Shown here piece by piece: positions 47,100 through 58,970 of a DNA stretch of 64,000 nucleotides. The stretch comes from Polytrichum commune (taxonomy: Eukaryota; Streptophyta; Polytrichopsida; Polytrichales; Polytrichaceae), in contig OX485809.1 in NCBI GenBank assembly GCA_950295325.1, positions 30,704,144-30,768,143 of the forward strand. The letters are read 5' to 3'. How positions within the stretch are numbered: the first letter of the stretch is position 1; each line of letters opens with the position of its first letter. Under the pieces are notes generated by a model that did no database searches, was not told where the DNA came from, and was given only the letters and a program-made list of their open reading frames with translations. Made by a program: the position numbers and the translations under genes.

Positions 47100-48757
47100 C
47101 AAGAGGAATGACCATGCACCATAAAGTGAATGTGACTATATGGAGTTACGTAGTGCGATGACGTCTTACTCAAGAAATCACTTTTTCCTAACAAAAGTTC
47201 AACAAGGTGTTCAGATGTTCTAGAACATAAATGACTTTGCTTGGTAGAATATTATATTTTCATCAAACAATTTTAGCATTGTGTACCTCCGAATATTAAC
47301 ACACACTAATTGGGATAATCAACGTAGATAATATGTGGTAATTGGTTGATCTAGTTGGTGCAAAGAGCATAGTCCCATGCTAGTCCGTGTACGAGGTTTA
47401 GTTGATGCATGGTGTGTTTGTCATCTACATGCGTGTGATCAGAAGTTAACGACTTCTGTAAGGGTGATGATCTGGTGGTACCGCCCAAGGTTTAGGGTGC
47501 CAAAAGGTCTTGGGCTTCAACCAACTCTTGAACTAATGAAAGTCTAGCATATTATCTTATTTAGGGCACGACTCGGAGGTCATCTTACCAACACCAAAGT
47601 CTTGTCTTTTTAGGTCAATGGAGGGGGAGTAGAGAATGTCACACTTGGAAGTGTCATTAATACCACTCCAAAGACTTGCGATTGACATGTTGTGCAACTT
47701 ACCTTGTCATTTTTTGGTTGGGAGTATCCTCTTTAAATCACTTCCATATGTTCCACTTGAGAGCATTGTTATTAGAGTTCACTTACTATGCCTTATCTCA
47801 ACACTACTACATGGAATATTGTATGTAGTGTGTCACCAATTCTCTATGGTTGTTTTAACCATTATATGGTTGATTTAACAATTTCATTTATCTATTTTTT
47901 GATTAAGTGCTTATTGTGTATGCTTTGATATAGAAAAACCTGGAGATTTATTGGGCTAAGAGACAATGTTGGTTGTGGGCTAGAATAAATGATAGACAAT
48001 TTGTTTGTGGGGTGGGCTCATTCTCATATATGTGAAACGGGTTGATTGAACTAGCCCACCGTTGAGTTGTTATTGAGTTTCATTTACGTGATTAGTCTCT
48101 TCCAAATCTCATGGTTTAGCTTCCTTTGAACTTTGTTCAAGGCTAGAGAGGTAAGTTTGTGAAAAATTAAGCTAGTCAATACTAGTATGGTTGCTCAATG
48201 AGTAGCAGTCATCTTTTTCTTCTCAAAAACACATGTGTAAACATGTATGGTTTATAGGCAATAAAATGTTGGCATGTACATTTTTCCATATGAGGCATAA
48301 AAGGTAACATCTTTTAGGATGACTACGATGACCTAGTCAACTATGAATGTTTGGTTACACAAACCAAACCAATTGACAATTTTAGGAGTATTTTGTTTCA
48401 TAATTCAACTTAATAAGATGTTGATTGGTGTGAGAACAAGAGTTGATGATTGAAGATTTGTCACTAGACAAGTCATGAACTTACGGTAGTGTTTTGATAG
48501 CAACCATGTCTATTTGAACACACGATGTGTTTTGAAAAGTGGTTCAATCTTCTATATGCGCCTTCTCTCTGTGTCGCTTTAAAAAATGACCTTGTATTTA
48601 TTTTATTTTATTTTATTTTGTTGTCTTTCTTAGTATGAGTAAGAGAGGAGAGTTTGTAGAAGATGGACCGAACGTTTATGCGTTCATTGGATTGTCATTG
48701 GATAGCAACCATATTTGCTTTGACCAAGCATTTTTGTAAACGCTTATGAGTTTTGAG
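47100..48757. other. Spacer, nothing recognised
   Basis: Contains a short (TTTTA)n tract at 48,597-48,620. The 80-codon frame at 47,636-47,878 is not recognisable. Confidence 0.4.
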
Positions 48758-49140
48758 GGTTGGTTTAGACTATGGCGTTTGTCAAGAATATCAGGGGAAT
48801 GGAGCAATATGATTGGCAATGAAATGGATTCTTCACCAGTTGGGGTTTACACTATGGCCAAGACTTCTCCAATGGAGAACTTCATGCATGGATGAAAAAT
48901 GGTTATGGTTGTCAAAATGGCAACACTTTTTGCTAGGGAAGTTCTTTGGAGATCAAGTTTTATGGACAACTTCAAACCTGCGGACATGAAACTTGAATTC
49001 CAAAAGAACCCAACTTGAGGGATTTTAAAAAAAAAAATCTCCATCTTGTTTGCCATACCAAATGTTGCCTCAAATAGCCTTGTCTTGGGTGGAAATTCTT
49101 GATTGACCGGTGCACTTCTTCACCGTAGTCTAAACCAACC
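48758..49140. mobile_element. PIF/Harbinger-like MITE, 383 bp
   Basis: Ends GGTTGGTTTAGACTATGG and, inverted, CCGTAGTCTAAACCAACC. A second inward block, GGGGTTTACACTATGGCC, lies at 48,844. The body from there matches the reverse complement of ~14,000-14,190 in the larger element (shared TTCATGCATGGATGA-like, CAACACTTTTT and GATCAAGTTT-like blocks). This places it in the same family as 12,339-14,281. No clean target duplication is seen. Confidence 0.7.
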
Positions 49141-50536
49141 ATGAGTACCAAGTTCATTTGCTACAAAGTCTATCTTATTCATGTACATCCCTTTTGAGTT
49201 TCTTTCCGGATTGTAGCATGTTGTATGAGGCGGAATGATTACCAATATTAGAAAATTCATCATTTACAACCGTGTTCTTTTTAGATGCAAAAAAATCATC
49301 AAAGCACCGATATTGTAATAACGAGGTTTATGTGTTGGAAATTATGTGGTATACTATACTACACTTTTTCAATGTGTTGTGAGCATGAGAGATAAGTTTG
49401 TTAGAAGGTAGACCATGGACCCTGGGTTTATGATGATTGTTCACTTGTAACTTCTGACATACAACTTCAAACCCTAGATTATGTCCAATTCAAAATGGGC
49501 AACAAAGTTTGATATCCTCCCAATACACTCGTATGCGAGTCTATGAGGAAAGCCACTATTGTCTTGAACTCTATCTCAAGTTTCTTCTTTTGTTTGAGGC
49601 AACACATTTCCTTCGGGATATATATCCTTGGTTGATGTTTGTATATTGAGAGAACCCCCATAATGTGAGTGTGTTGGACATGCAAAATTTGTTTTTGTAT
49701 TTTGAATGACACTTCATCATATGATGTGTTTCCATTGGTCCATCTTAGAACGTATCATGGACTTTATGTCCACGGTCGAAGATTTTCTTATTTGAGCTAG
49801 TCAAATTATCATCACTTTTTTTTATGGCCTCCCAATCATAATTTATTTTGTTTTGCTATGGTCCATGTGCCGGTCTAGTGAACCCACCTTGGGTTCACAC
49901 ATGACTAGAGACAATGGCCAGGGTTAAACCATTTTTTTTTAATGCCAACCCAAGTCTGGTGTCTTCTCTCTCTCTCTCCTCTCTATTGTTTGGTATTAAG
50001 GAAAGCGGTCTTTAAAACGACATCTCAGAAGTTTTTGCCATTTTGGGGTTTCTTAACATTTGAGAAAATTCAAGAAGATTAACCTAGGTTAGCAAACTGG
50101 TTAGAACACATGCCCGTCATAATGGTATTTCAAGAATGTTTTTTTTGGTGGCCCCTAAAAATTGTCGAAGTGCACTGCAACATTAGGTCCTGTGGCGTCA
50201 CATAGGAGGATTCATTGATGTTGGATCATTTAGGTGAAAACCATCGTAAATCAACCTTATAGTGTGTGAGAATCTTGTATGCAATGGAGGTATTGTTGAC
50301 CTTTTGTTGAACACTTCTTACACCACCTCGTTGAGCGTATTGATCATAGATTGGCCGAAAATTGATGCTCTTCTCACACCCTCATTAGGGTGGGCCAAAG
50401 TGGTTTTATTTTATATTTAATGTTGCATATGATTAGTGATTTTTATTTTGTTTTTACAGTCGCTTATTATGTGCATCAACGCACTAACTTGTTGACACTC
50501 TAAAGATGAAATATTGCAAGTGTCACAATTAGGTTA
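49141..50536. other. Spacer upstream of the chromodomain ORF
   Basis: No gene recognised. Two possible splice acceptors, TGTTTTTACAG (~50,460) and TTTTATGCATGCAG (~50,590), lie before or at the start of the chromodomain ORF, so an upstream exon cannot be excluded. Confidence 0.4.
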
Positions 50537-51256
50537 GTGATGCAACAAATACTGCTTACCTTATGCATCCTTACTTGTTTTATGCATGCAGAGATGTCGA
50601 TAACATTTGAAGGTGGAGCATATGAAGTGGAGAAAGTGATGGGCCACCGTGAGGTGCCATGGGGAAAGGAGCAAATTCGGGTTGAGTACTATGTGAAATG
50701 GAAAGGATGGCCAATTGAAGATGCAACATGGGAGCCAAGAGGGCACATGCATCGAGCGGACAAAGTGATACGCGAATATCACGAGCGCACATTTCGTTCA
50801 TTTCATAAGTTCACATATCGAATCAATGGTAAGCGAAGAAGCCGGGCATTGGAGGAAGGCAACGATAGCGGTTGGAGGATTGAGAAGATTCTCGATCATA
50901 CTCCAAAGTCTAGGGTTGCTAAGAAAGCCTTTGTGCTCTATCTTGTGAAATGGAAGGGATATGACGACCTTTGGACATGGGAGCGGAAGTCTACGGTTCA
51001 ACACTATGAGGGGGCAAAGTTGCTCTCATGTTATCAAGTTGCAAATATTCTTCGGAGAAACCAAAATAGCAAGAGACAACTTCCGAAGCATTTGAGGGAA
51101 GAGGATGAGATCTGCTTGAAAAATATTGGAAGAACATCAACCAAAGGTCAATATGGAGATGAAACTCTAGAGCCTATGTGGGCATTGTTGGAGCTAAAAA
51201 TGATGGGAAACAAGGAATTGCGTCACAACCCTTGTACACCAAACTCCTCTTTGTGA
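50537..51256 (+). CDS. Tandem-chromodomain protein, up to 239 aa
   Basis: This is an uninterrupted ORF with two chromodomains, modules that usually bind methylated lysine on histone tails, so a chromatin role is likely. Chromodomain 1 is residues 29-84 (YEVEKVMGHREV, YYVKWKGWPIEDATWEP), with aromatic cage candidates Y29, W55 and W58. Chromodomain 2 is ~113-165 (WRIEKILDH, LYLVKWKGYDDLWTWER), with W113, W139 and Y142. No ankyrin repeats, helicase, methyltransferase or integrase is fused to it. The residues before M20 look untemplated and hydrophobic, so M20 (50,594, GAGATGTCG) is the more likely start if the ORF is one exon. The tail 170-239 is not recognisable. It stands alone among repeats. 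It could be a host gene, a retrocopy, or a domain captured from a chromovirus-type retrotransposon. Confidence 0.7.
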   Translation: MMQQILLTLCILTCFMHAEMSITFEGGAYEVEKVMGHREVPWGKEQIRVEYYVKWKGWPIEDATWEPRGHMHRADKVIREYHERTFRSFHKFTYRINGKRRSRALEEGNDSGWRIEKILDHTPKSRVAKKAFVLYLVKWKGYDDLWTWERKSTVQHYEGAKLLSCYQVANILRRNQNSKRQLPKHLREEDEICLKNIGRTSTKGQYGDETLEPMWALLELKMMGNKELRHNPCTPNSSL

Positions 51257-53522
51257 GTTCGTCTTTGGTCCTCTTGTTAGCAATTTGCCAAACGGGCCAA
51301 CATGACACCTGTCATTTATTTGTCCATAAATTATTATTTTTAAAATGGTAATTTTTTTTTCTTCCTTGTGTTCTTTCCCCCATAGACATTGTGTGTTTTT
51401 TGAAGAGGGGTAGGCGGGGAAGGATTTGCATCAAGGATATTAGAAGGAGGGGCAACTTGGAAGTTTTAGTGTTTAAGTTACATTGTTTATGGTAAATATT
51501 ATGGGCCACACTATAAATGAGGAACCCAAAAGATAGATATAAGTGTTGGCTCCTTACAGAGGAAGCACAAATGACAAGTCTCCCCATTCTCATGCTACTG
51601 CTCCTTTTCGAAAGTGAGGTCTATTCAAGGAAATCGCAAGGCTCGTTAATTTGGCCAGACGGTGGTGGTGGGGGGTATTTAAGTGTGGTGCACCAACTGT
51701 GTGGTGGTGTGAGAATGAATGCCTCCCCACTAGCCTACAATAAGAACCTCATAATCATGAGGCATTTGTCCATCCTCCATGGGTGGCTATGGAAGCGGGT
51801 TGTATTTGTCTTGCTTGAGTTGGACAATGGCATTGGGGAATCGGTGTTGGCATTATATGAATTCAATGTAGTGGAGGGTGAGAGTGATGGGGGTTGAGAG
51901 GGGAGGAAACAAACACTATATGCATCGAGTATATAAATACGGATGCACACTCAAATCCATTTCGGACCCATTCTACCTGAATGATTTCATTTATTCAATT
52001 TGTTTCCCCAAAAAATCAACAAAATAGAAAATATCCATTTTAACTCCATATTAAATGTGTTAAATCTTAAGATAAATGTTATGTAAATTCTAGTATTTTA
52101 TGACATATTATAGTTTCTATTGAAGTTGCATGGGTAGGAGGTAGACCGTACGACGAGTATGTTTAGATATTGATCCCAAAAAAATTCCATTGAGTGTAAG
52201 ATACCATGTATTGTAATTCATGATGATGCATATTGTAGGCCACATTATAGTGCAATGAAGGGGAAGTCACACTATAAGGCACGATTCAAGCAACTGCCCA
52301 GACAAAGTGTGAACAATGGCATCTTGGCCAACCTTTCGTACCCCCAAAGTGCTTCCAATACATCAAGTTGTTGTGTGTACCATCAGCTTCATCATATGCA
52401 ACTTCACACTTGCTAGCAACCCTAACCAACCATAATTGAACAAGCATAAGCATGCCTCCAGTGGAGAAGTTTGAGAACCCCCCCCCCCCCAAGGCAATAC
52501 CCAAAAATTCTCCATCTTGTCCACTAAAGTGACTACATTGGTCAGTGACATGTTGGTTTGACAAAGTGGACAACTTTAGGTATAAACAACGCATTGAATA
52601 AAGTTGCTATTTCATCCAATGACCTTTCACAATATTTTGTCCAAGCAATCATCTGGACTGGCCCAAATATGCCCGCGATATCCACCATAAATAGTATCGT
52701 TGAAGGAGCAACCTTGAGAGATTGATTATTGTATCAAGTTGAAAGAGGGTTGTGTCAACGAGTTTCAACATTGGGGCGTGAAATGGTGGTGGTGTTGTGT
52801 GGTTTAGTGTTTGGTTTGGTTGAAGGAGATGTCTAGAAACGTTAGTGTTCCACACCTCAACCAAAGGGCTCGACTCTTTTTCTTTTTTTCCCTCTCACAC
52901 CACAAGCATCTCTTAAATCCTCCGGGTTTGTATTCCATTCTTTAAGGTGTGTGCATACCTCAACATATAATTATGAGCTTTCAATGTATAATCTATTAGG
53001 CTCACATTCACACTTGCACCAATGTTTCTAATTGATTTCTTCTCTCTCGGTCGGCCTCGAACAAAGAGGGTAAGAGCTTGGTTTTCAGCAACGAAAAGTG
53101 ACATCAATGCACCTAATAGGTTACAATTGTAACTAACACTGTGTGCTTTGGAATGTTGCCTCTGCTTTTCAATTTGGATTTGTGGCTTGAGAATTGGAAT
53201 ATACAAATGGTTGATTTGTGCTTGAATGAATATGAAAATAGGTCCTCAAAAACCCCTTCAGTTTTAGGGTTAGAAAAATATCAATAGTGAAACTACGAAC
53301 CCCTTGCAGTGTTGCCATGTGCTGGGCAATCCTGTCCAACATTGGGATCGATTAGAAGGACTGCCCGAAGAAGAAGAAATAATAATAATAATAATAACGC
53401 CTCGGCTAATTGATTGTATTGGTTGACACCCAGCCATCCTATTCAAACAATGGGAAAATAATAATAGACTATTTTTATTTATTTATTTAAAAGTTGTTTG
53501 AGTCCACTTAAAGAATTTTGAA
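51257..53522. other. Spacer with G-rich frames, nothing recognised
   Basis: The 126-codon frame at 51,517-51,897 is Gly/Leu-rich and, read on the minus strand, resembles the LINE-like C-rich style. I do not call it a gene. A 13-C run lies at 52,478-52,490. Confidence 0.35.
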
Positions 53523-53870
53523 GGCCGGTTCACACGGGTCCAGGTCCTAAGTCCCACTCATGCTAGCAAGTCCCCACTTGTGAGCCTCAAGTGACTATTA
53601 TTAAAGTCGGATCTTGATTGTTTAATGCCAAAATATTCGTAAGAATTGGGTTGAGAGTTGGGTCTGGCTTTTTGCTTGACCCAACTCGCAACACAAGTCC
53701 CAAGCCTCACTTCCAAAAAGTGTTGCCCTGTAGGCATCCATGTCATAGTTGGGACTTAGGACTTGAGACCCATGTGAAGTGGTAAGTCCCAACTTTCATG
53801 TTCTTGGCAGTCGAGATTACGCGGATTGACCTCAAGTGACTTGGGGCTTGGGACCATGTGTGAACCGGCC
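53523..53870. mobile_element. 348-bp MITE with GGCCGGTTCACAC ends
   Basis: GGCCGGTTCACAC at the left and GTGTGAACCGGCC at the right are exact inverted repeats; they continue imperfectly with GGGTCC/GGTCCC. A second inverted pair inside (AGGTCCTAAGTCCC and GGGACTTAGGACTTGAGACC) gives a nested structure. No target duplication was found. Confidence 0.75.
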
Positions 53871-54735
53871 CTGATTATCCCAATTAGTGAGGGATGACTA
53901 ATAGTGAGTGTGGGAAATTAGTGAAGGTGATATTACCTTTCTTTATGCTACGAAATTACTGCCACCAAAAAAGATCTAGGAAGTATTGTTCATCCCGGCA
54001 TTATTCATTAAAATTACTATTCTTGGCAACACTATCCCTTGAAAGTACCTGCATTATTCATCCTTGCATTATTCATTGATAAGCATGTGTTTTGCATATA
54101 AGTTTATTTTATCACTCTACAAGCACCTTAGAACATGCACTAATTTTCTTGAAATGTATGATAATTGAACGTGTAGTCATGAATTTAGTAACACTCAATA
54201 AAAACGTTCAACCCTCAGTAATTTTGAAACAAAATCAGTAAAATATTGGCAAATATAATGTGTGTTTTGGGAATTAGTACCACACGCACTAAGTGGGATA
54301 ATCATTGTAGTAGACTTGTTATAATGCTACTCTGCAACTGGCCCAAATTCCACATTTGCTTATGCAACTCGTCATTTTTAGTAGGTTAATAAAACTGTCA
54401 AAAACTGTCTGGACTGGGAATTGTCCCTTAAATGTGCCATAATATTCTAGTGGGAGCCAGCTCAATGGTTGAAGTCTTGCATGAATTTTATGGACTTCAC
54501 TGTGACCACATCCATACGATTATTTTGTGGAGAATTTTTTCTTCTTCAGATTGTCGTCAATATCATCCACTGAAAACAGTGTCAAAATAACCCAATTCCA
54601 CCAAAACCTGGCCCATGATATTTAGGGGTTAAAAGTATAGTGTACATGGTTGACGATTTCTCTTCAGAAATGAATAAGGGTAAAATCTGATCAACTGGAG
54701 TCAAAAACCAGTGATCTAAGGATCTCCTTCATCAC
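53871..54735. other. Spacer, nothing recognised
   Basis: AT-rich sequence with chance frames only. Confidence 0.4.
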
Positions 54736-54739
54736 CGGT

Positions 54740-54850
54740 GTCCAGGAAAATTTTGGGCATAATCAGTCAAAACCTAGTGTTTCCAACTCCAATTGGTTAC
54801 ATGTTGTGATCGTTTGGTATTTTTTATAGATTCTTTTAAAATGCATAACC
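54740..54850 (-). repeat. CCGGTT-type repeat, copy 4 (partial, inverted)
   Basis: TTTTGGGCATAATCAGTCAA, CCTAGTGTTTCCAACTCC and GGTTACATGTTGTGATC match copies 3 and 6. It stops near 54,850, so it is truncated. Confidence 0.75.
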
Positions 54851-56150
54851 TCTTCATAACAACTTCAAATAAAGTGAACTATACATCATTAGAATCACAA
54901 AAGCAAAAGAAAGACGTTAAAGAAGTTTCATAAAATCTTGACTATACAGAGAAAGTGGTTCTTCCTCAAAGATATGGAAAAAAAAAAATCCAGAATTCTG
55001 AATTTTTTTAGAGAGAATAACCTCGGGAAAGGAATACCCTTTGTTATCCAGCCACGAGGGGGAACACATTAGCCCATGCTGGGCCTAATGGGCACCCTGA
55101 AACAATTGCGTGATCCACATCACACCCCCTTAATTCTATCCATTCACATTTTTCAATCATAAAACCACAAGGGTCGAGAAATGTAAAACAATCTTCACAT
55201 TCTTTTTCAACAACTACTTAATTGAAATCAAATCAAAACTAACTCTAATGATGAGATTAAATCTTCAAATTCAACAAAGTACACAATAAAACCTCTTAGT
55301 AGGCGTGGTTTTAATCACGACATTTTTCTAACATTCTCTATAACTTTCTTCTCTATGAAAGTCATTGAAAATAATCAAAATAACCATATCATATGTTTTT
55401 TACATCGTGTAAGAGATTGCCTCATGACAGCATTGGGGGCAATAAGATTTGATCTCATAACCATCAATTGACAACCCTCCACTGCAAGTTTTTATTTGCT
55501 CATATGTTTAGAAAATCCAAGTTCATTTAAGGTAGAAAAATGGACAACGGTGAATGACCACTTACTGATGCACTAGGAGTAGAATGATTAATGATAAATG
55601 TGTGGACTCATTTTGTGTGGACCCAAAATGATTAATGATAAAAAGTGGTGGCTTAAAAAGGATGCAGTGATAGGTCAAATAAGTCATGTTTCACACCACT
55701 TGGGATCACTTTCAGGTGCCATTGAGCTAACCGTGTTGTGAGCATTTATACGCAAAGTAGGATGTTTTGATGCTCAAATTAGGGAGACTCTACTCTACAA
55801 GTAGGGGTTTTGACTTGCCTTTTGGGAAATTATAATTTATTATTTACGAGTAATAAAATTACAAAACAAGTTGCATTCCTCACCATTTCCTCTACTCCAT
55901 CTCTTAAAAAATTGCACAAATGTCAAGCCATTCTTTTGGGCCAAATCAACTTATTTTCACCACTTTCCGTTTTTTCTACCTTAAGGACCCCTGCAACCAA
56001 CATTAACCAATATGGCACTTTCAACCTCCCAGACGATTCTAACCCTTGGATTGGCTTGGGAATACTCTCATCCATCTTGCAATTGTAAACCCCAAAGATT
56101 ATCACTTCAAGGCTCATGATCGAAGTAGAGATGCAAGGTTATATTTAAAG
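54851..56150. other. Spacer, nothing recognised
   Basis: Frames at 55,810-56,088 (plus) and 56,117-55,923 (minus) show no recognisable domain. Confidence 0.4.
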
Positions 56151-56153
56151 GGC

Positions 56154-56650
56154 CACTTTACATTCAAGCTCGAGGGCCCTTGACCTGTGATATTCAAATT
56201 ATGTGATTGGTTGAGAAGCCATAGATGGTCCAAGTTCACTTTCCACGAGACCTTGAAGGATCAAAGAAATTTCGAGTGGATGAAAAATCCACATGGCTTC
56301 TTACTTGGCATGAAGTGGAGAATGTTTCATGATCTTTTGGATATTGCGTTAAGCCCATCAAAAGAGGTGGGTCTACCACAAAACTAGGGCATGTGGCAAC
56401 ACTTAAATTGCCATTGGCTCCTAGAATTATTCTATTGTCATGGTGGGGTTTGAACTACCTATTATTTTGGATTGTCTATAAAATGTGGTGCGGTCCCTCA
56501 ACATGGTCTACTTTCACTTTACGCTAAGCTTGAGGGCCCATCAATTGCAAAATTGGAATTCTATTTTCCCTCAATATGAACTTTGGGTCATTGTGAAGGG
56601 CCCTTAGATTTTCATGGTCATGGTTCTTGGTCTAGGTATAAAGTGATCCT
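56154..56650. mobile_element. MITE-like element, copy 1 of a GGGCC-ended family
   Basis: GGGCCACTTTACATTCAAGC at the left and a diverged inverse (TATAAAGTGATCC) at ~56,638-56,650. Internal blocks (ACATGGCTTCTTACTTGGCA, GTTTCATGATC, CTACCACAAAAC, TTGAGGGCCC) match the region 60,870-61,290. The ends recall the PIF-like family. Boundaries are approximate. Confidence 0.45.
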
Positions 56651-58790
56651 AAGTTTAGAACGAAGATTATTTATCTCGTAGGCCCTCTCAAATGTGTTCA
56701 CTATTAAACACAAAATGGTGAGTTTATTTTGTTCAAGTAATCAAATCTCATTATAACATCTTCATTCTTATGTCCATTCCAAACTAAGTTAGATGTGCCT
56801 AATGCGGTGCCTCGTCTTGAATGAACACACATATTTGAGTGGCAAATGGTTGGGTTTGGATCTAAGAATGGACACCAATTAGACCCTTGTTAAAAAGAGA
56901 TTGGACTACGTGCTCAAAATGTATTAACCATTCTAGACACTAAAGTTAACATAAGTGGGGGCACCTAAATAATCATTCAACAAAACAAAGAAACTTTACT
57001 TTGACAATAAATGAGATATTGATACGAGCTCTGAAACTCATGAAAGAAGTTGCTACAAGCATGATTTGGATTGCTAATCAGCTCGCACTAATTGCGTGTT
57101 TCATTCCCTACAAGAAGTAAGTGCAGATAGAAAAGGTTTCGCTTTAAGACACAATTACCTTACAAGCCTTGCCATAAACTACTCAAATGTTGGTGTCTGA
57201 TTAGCTCACAAAGAGTGACCACGTAAGACTCACATACCTTATATGTAACTTAGCTCAAGGTTCTACAAATATTCTTATACTCAAGCTAGGATGCTCTTTC
57301 CTCATGGTCATTATCAACTAAGATAGAGCCTCAAGATTCCTCTATCTTGAACAGTCTTCCACGATTTGCAGGAATTGTGGATATATACTTTGATTGTGTG
57401 CAAGTTTCTAATTTGTGAAGCTTCTCAGTGTTAATTCATGCTCAAATCTTGAACACTGATTGGAGCATGAATTGAACACTTCTTACAGAACTTACGATGG
57501 GTGTATTTAATCTCAACAGAGATGACGTGATGTATGAATATCATCAAATTTTTGGCAGGTGGGTTCATCTTGTATTAACATACGTGAGCTTATGAGGTCC
57601 ATATGAGCTCACTCCGGACACGTGTGGTTGAGTCGTATATAGTAAGGCAGCTTGTGTTTAAAACCAGACACACACACACAAAAAAAATAAAAAATGACAT
57701 GTGTTACAATGGGAGTGGACAATGTAACCAATATAAACACCATTGTAAGCTCAATAATTGACACAATTGGGAGGGCCTATTCAAACACTTAAAAGAGAAT
57801 GAGGATCTTCACTTTGATCTCGTATAACTCACAAATCTCATGTCATCTCCATTTCTGCAACTTGAAATAACAATTTGCATGATTATTCGCAATTGCTGAC
57901 CAGATGAGAGATTTCACGATCCGATCTGATCTCAACCGCCAAAGGTGTCTGTGATTTGGCAATAGGGCGACATACTCTTATATTATCACTCAAGTTTTGA
58001 GACACAATCCCAGGGCCTTGCTGACAATCTCTGGCCTAGTGCATTATAAGGCTGGCTTCCACAAAATAAATACATGCATAACATCATGCTGAGAAGTTAT
58101 TGTGACTTTGCCGGAGCAGCCTTGCATGAAACCATGATCACCCTCGTCAAAAGCGGTCCCCCGTATGTATATTTGCAGACACCATTCAATTCCTGTCTGT
58201 TACAGAGAAAATTATTTCATGGTAGTCAATGCAGTCTAGATTTGTATGTTGTGTCCATTGACGCTGCTCCTGCATGCGCCTTGCTGTTCATAACTTCACA
58301 ATATTAAGAAAATTGAATATATATAGCTGCAATACTACTCGTCCATATATGTGTGGATGCAAGATTCTCTATGGGGATCAAAACAAATAGAAGATGACAA
58401 CCATGATTAGTAGCACATTGCCCAACACATGGAGTAACCATAACTGCAGTTGCTATTACATGATCTTCTATTCGTTTGGGGATTTGAAATAGAACATTCA
58501 TTGAGTATTGCTTTACCCATGCTTCAACGCCAAGTGGAAGCAACTTCCGAAGATTAATATGTCAGTGGGATGGGTAACAGAACAAGTGTTATTTCTGAGT
58601 GAATAGGACTTTCAAGAAATTTCTAGGGATGAGGAATTAGCTTACCTGTTTCCATGCCATAAAGGCATGGAAAAATAAACAAAACGGTTTCTTGCAGCTG
58701 CTGGTTTTCAATGCTGCAGACGGATGCGAGGCTTGGGTTGACTCTGAAGAGATTCACTGCAGGATGCACAGAGCTACGAATGGGGAGATC
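56651..58790. other. Spacer with short dispersed repeats
   Basis: Holds relatives of the 45,196 repeat at 56,895-56,945 and 57,698-57,760, and a short (AC)n tract at 57,669-57,681. The frames at 58,074-58,307 and 58,543-58,304 are unrecognised. Confidence 0.4.
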
Positions 58791-58794
58791 TGAC

Positions 58795-58970
58795 CGCTCG
58801 TTGTGGATAGGTCGGTTGAGTTCAAGAAATAACTGCATGAAGTTCAAGACTTTAGGCAAATTGAGCAGATCGTTATAGAGGAATCTATAGAAAACACGCA
58901 ATTCAAATAAAGAGAAACTGAAAGAGATCAACATGTAACTGGATGGACTTGGAAATACTTGGATCTCCAC
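58795..58970 (+). repeat. CCGGTT-type repeat, copy 5 (diverged)
   Basis: Shares GAGTTCAAGAAATAACTGCA, GATCGTTATAGAGGAATCTA and CAACATGTAACTGGATGGAC with copies 1 and 2. Most CCGGTT sites have decayed here. Confidence 0.7.

Noticed and set aside
50537..50593. Signal peptide on the chromodomain protein
   Set aside because: The hydrophobic first 19 residues precede a better ATG (50,594) and a possible splice acceptor. A secreted chromodomain protein is implausible.
50537..51256. Chloroplast SRP43 (CAO) as identity of the chromodomain ORF
   Set aside because: cpSRP43 has ankyrin repeats between its chromodomains and a transit peptide. Neither is seen.
51517..51897. 126-codon Gly/Leu-rich ORF
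   Set aside because: Its composition matches G/T-rich antisense of LINE-like DNA, and nothing in it is recognisable.
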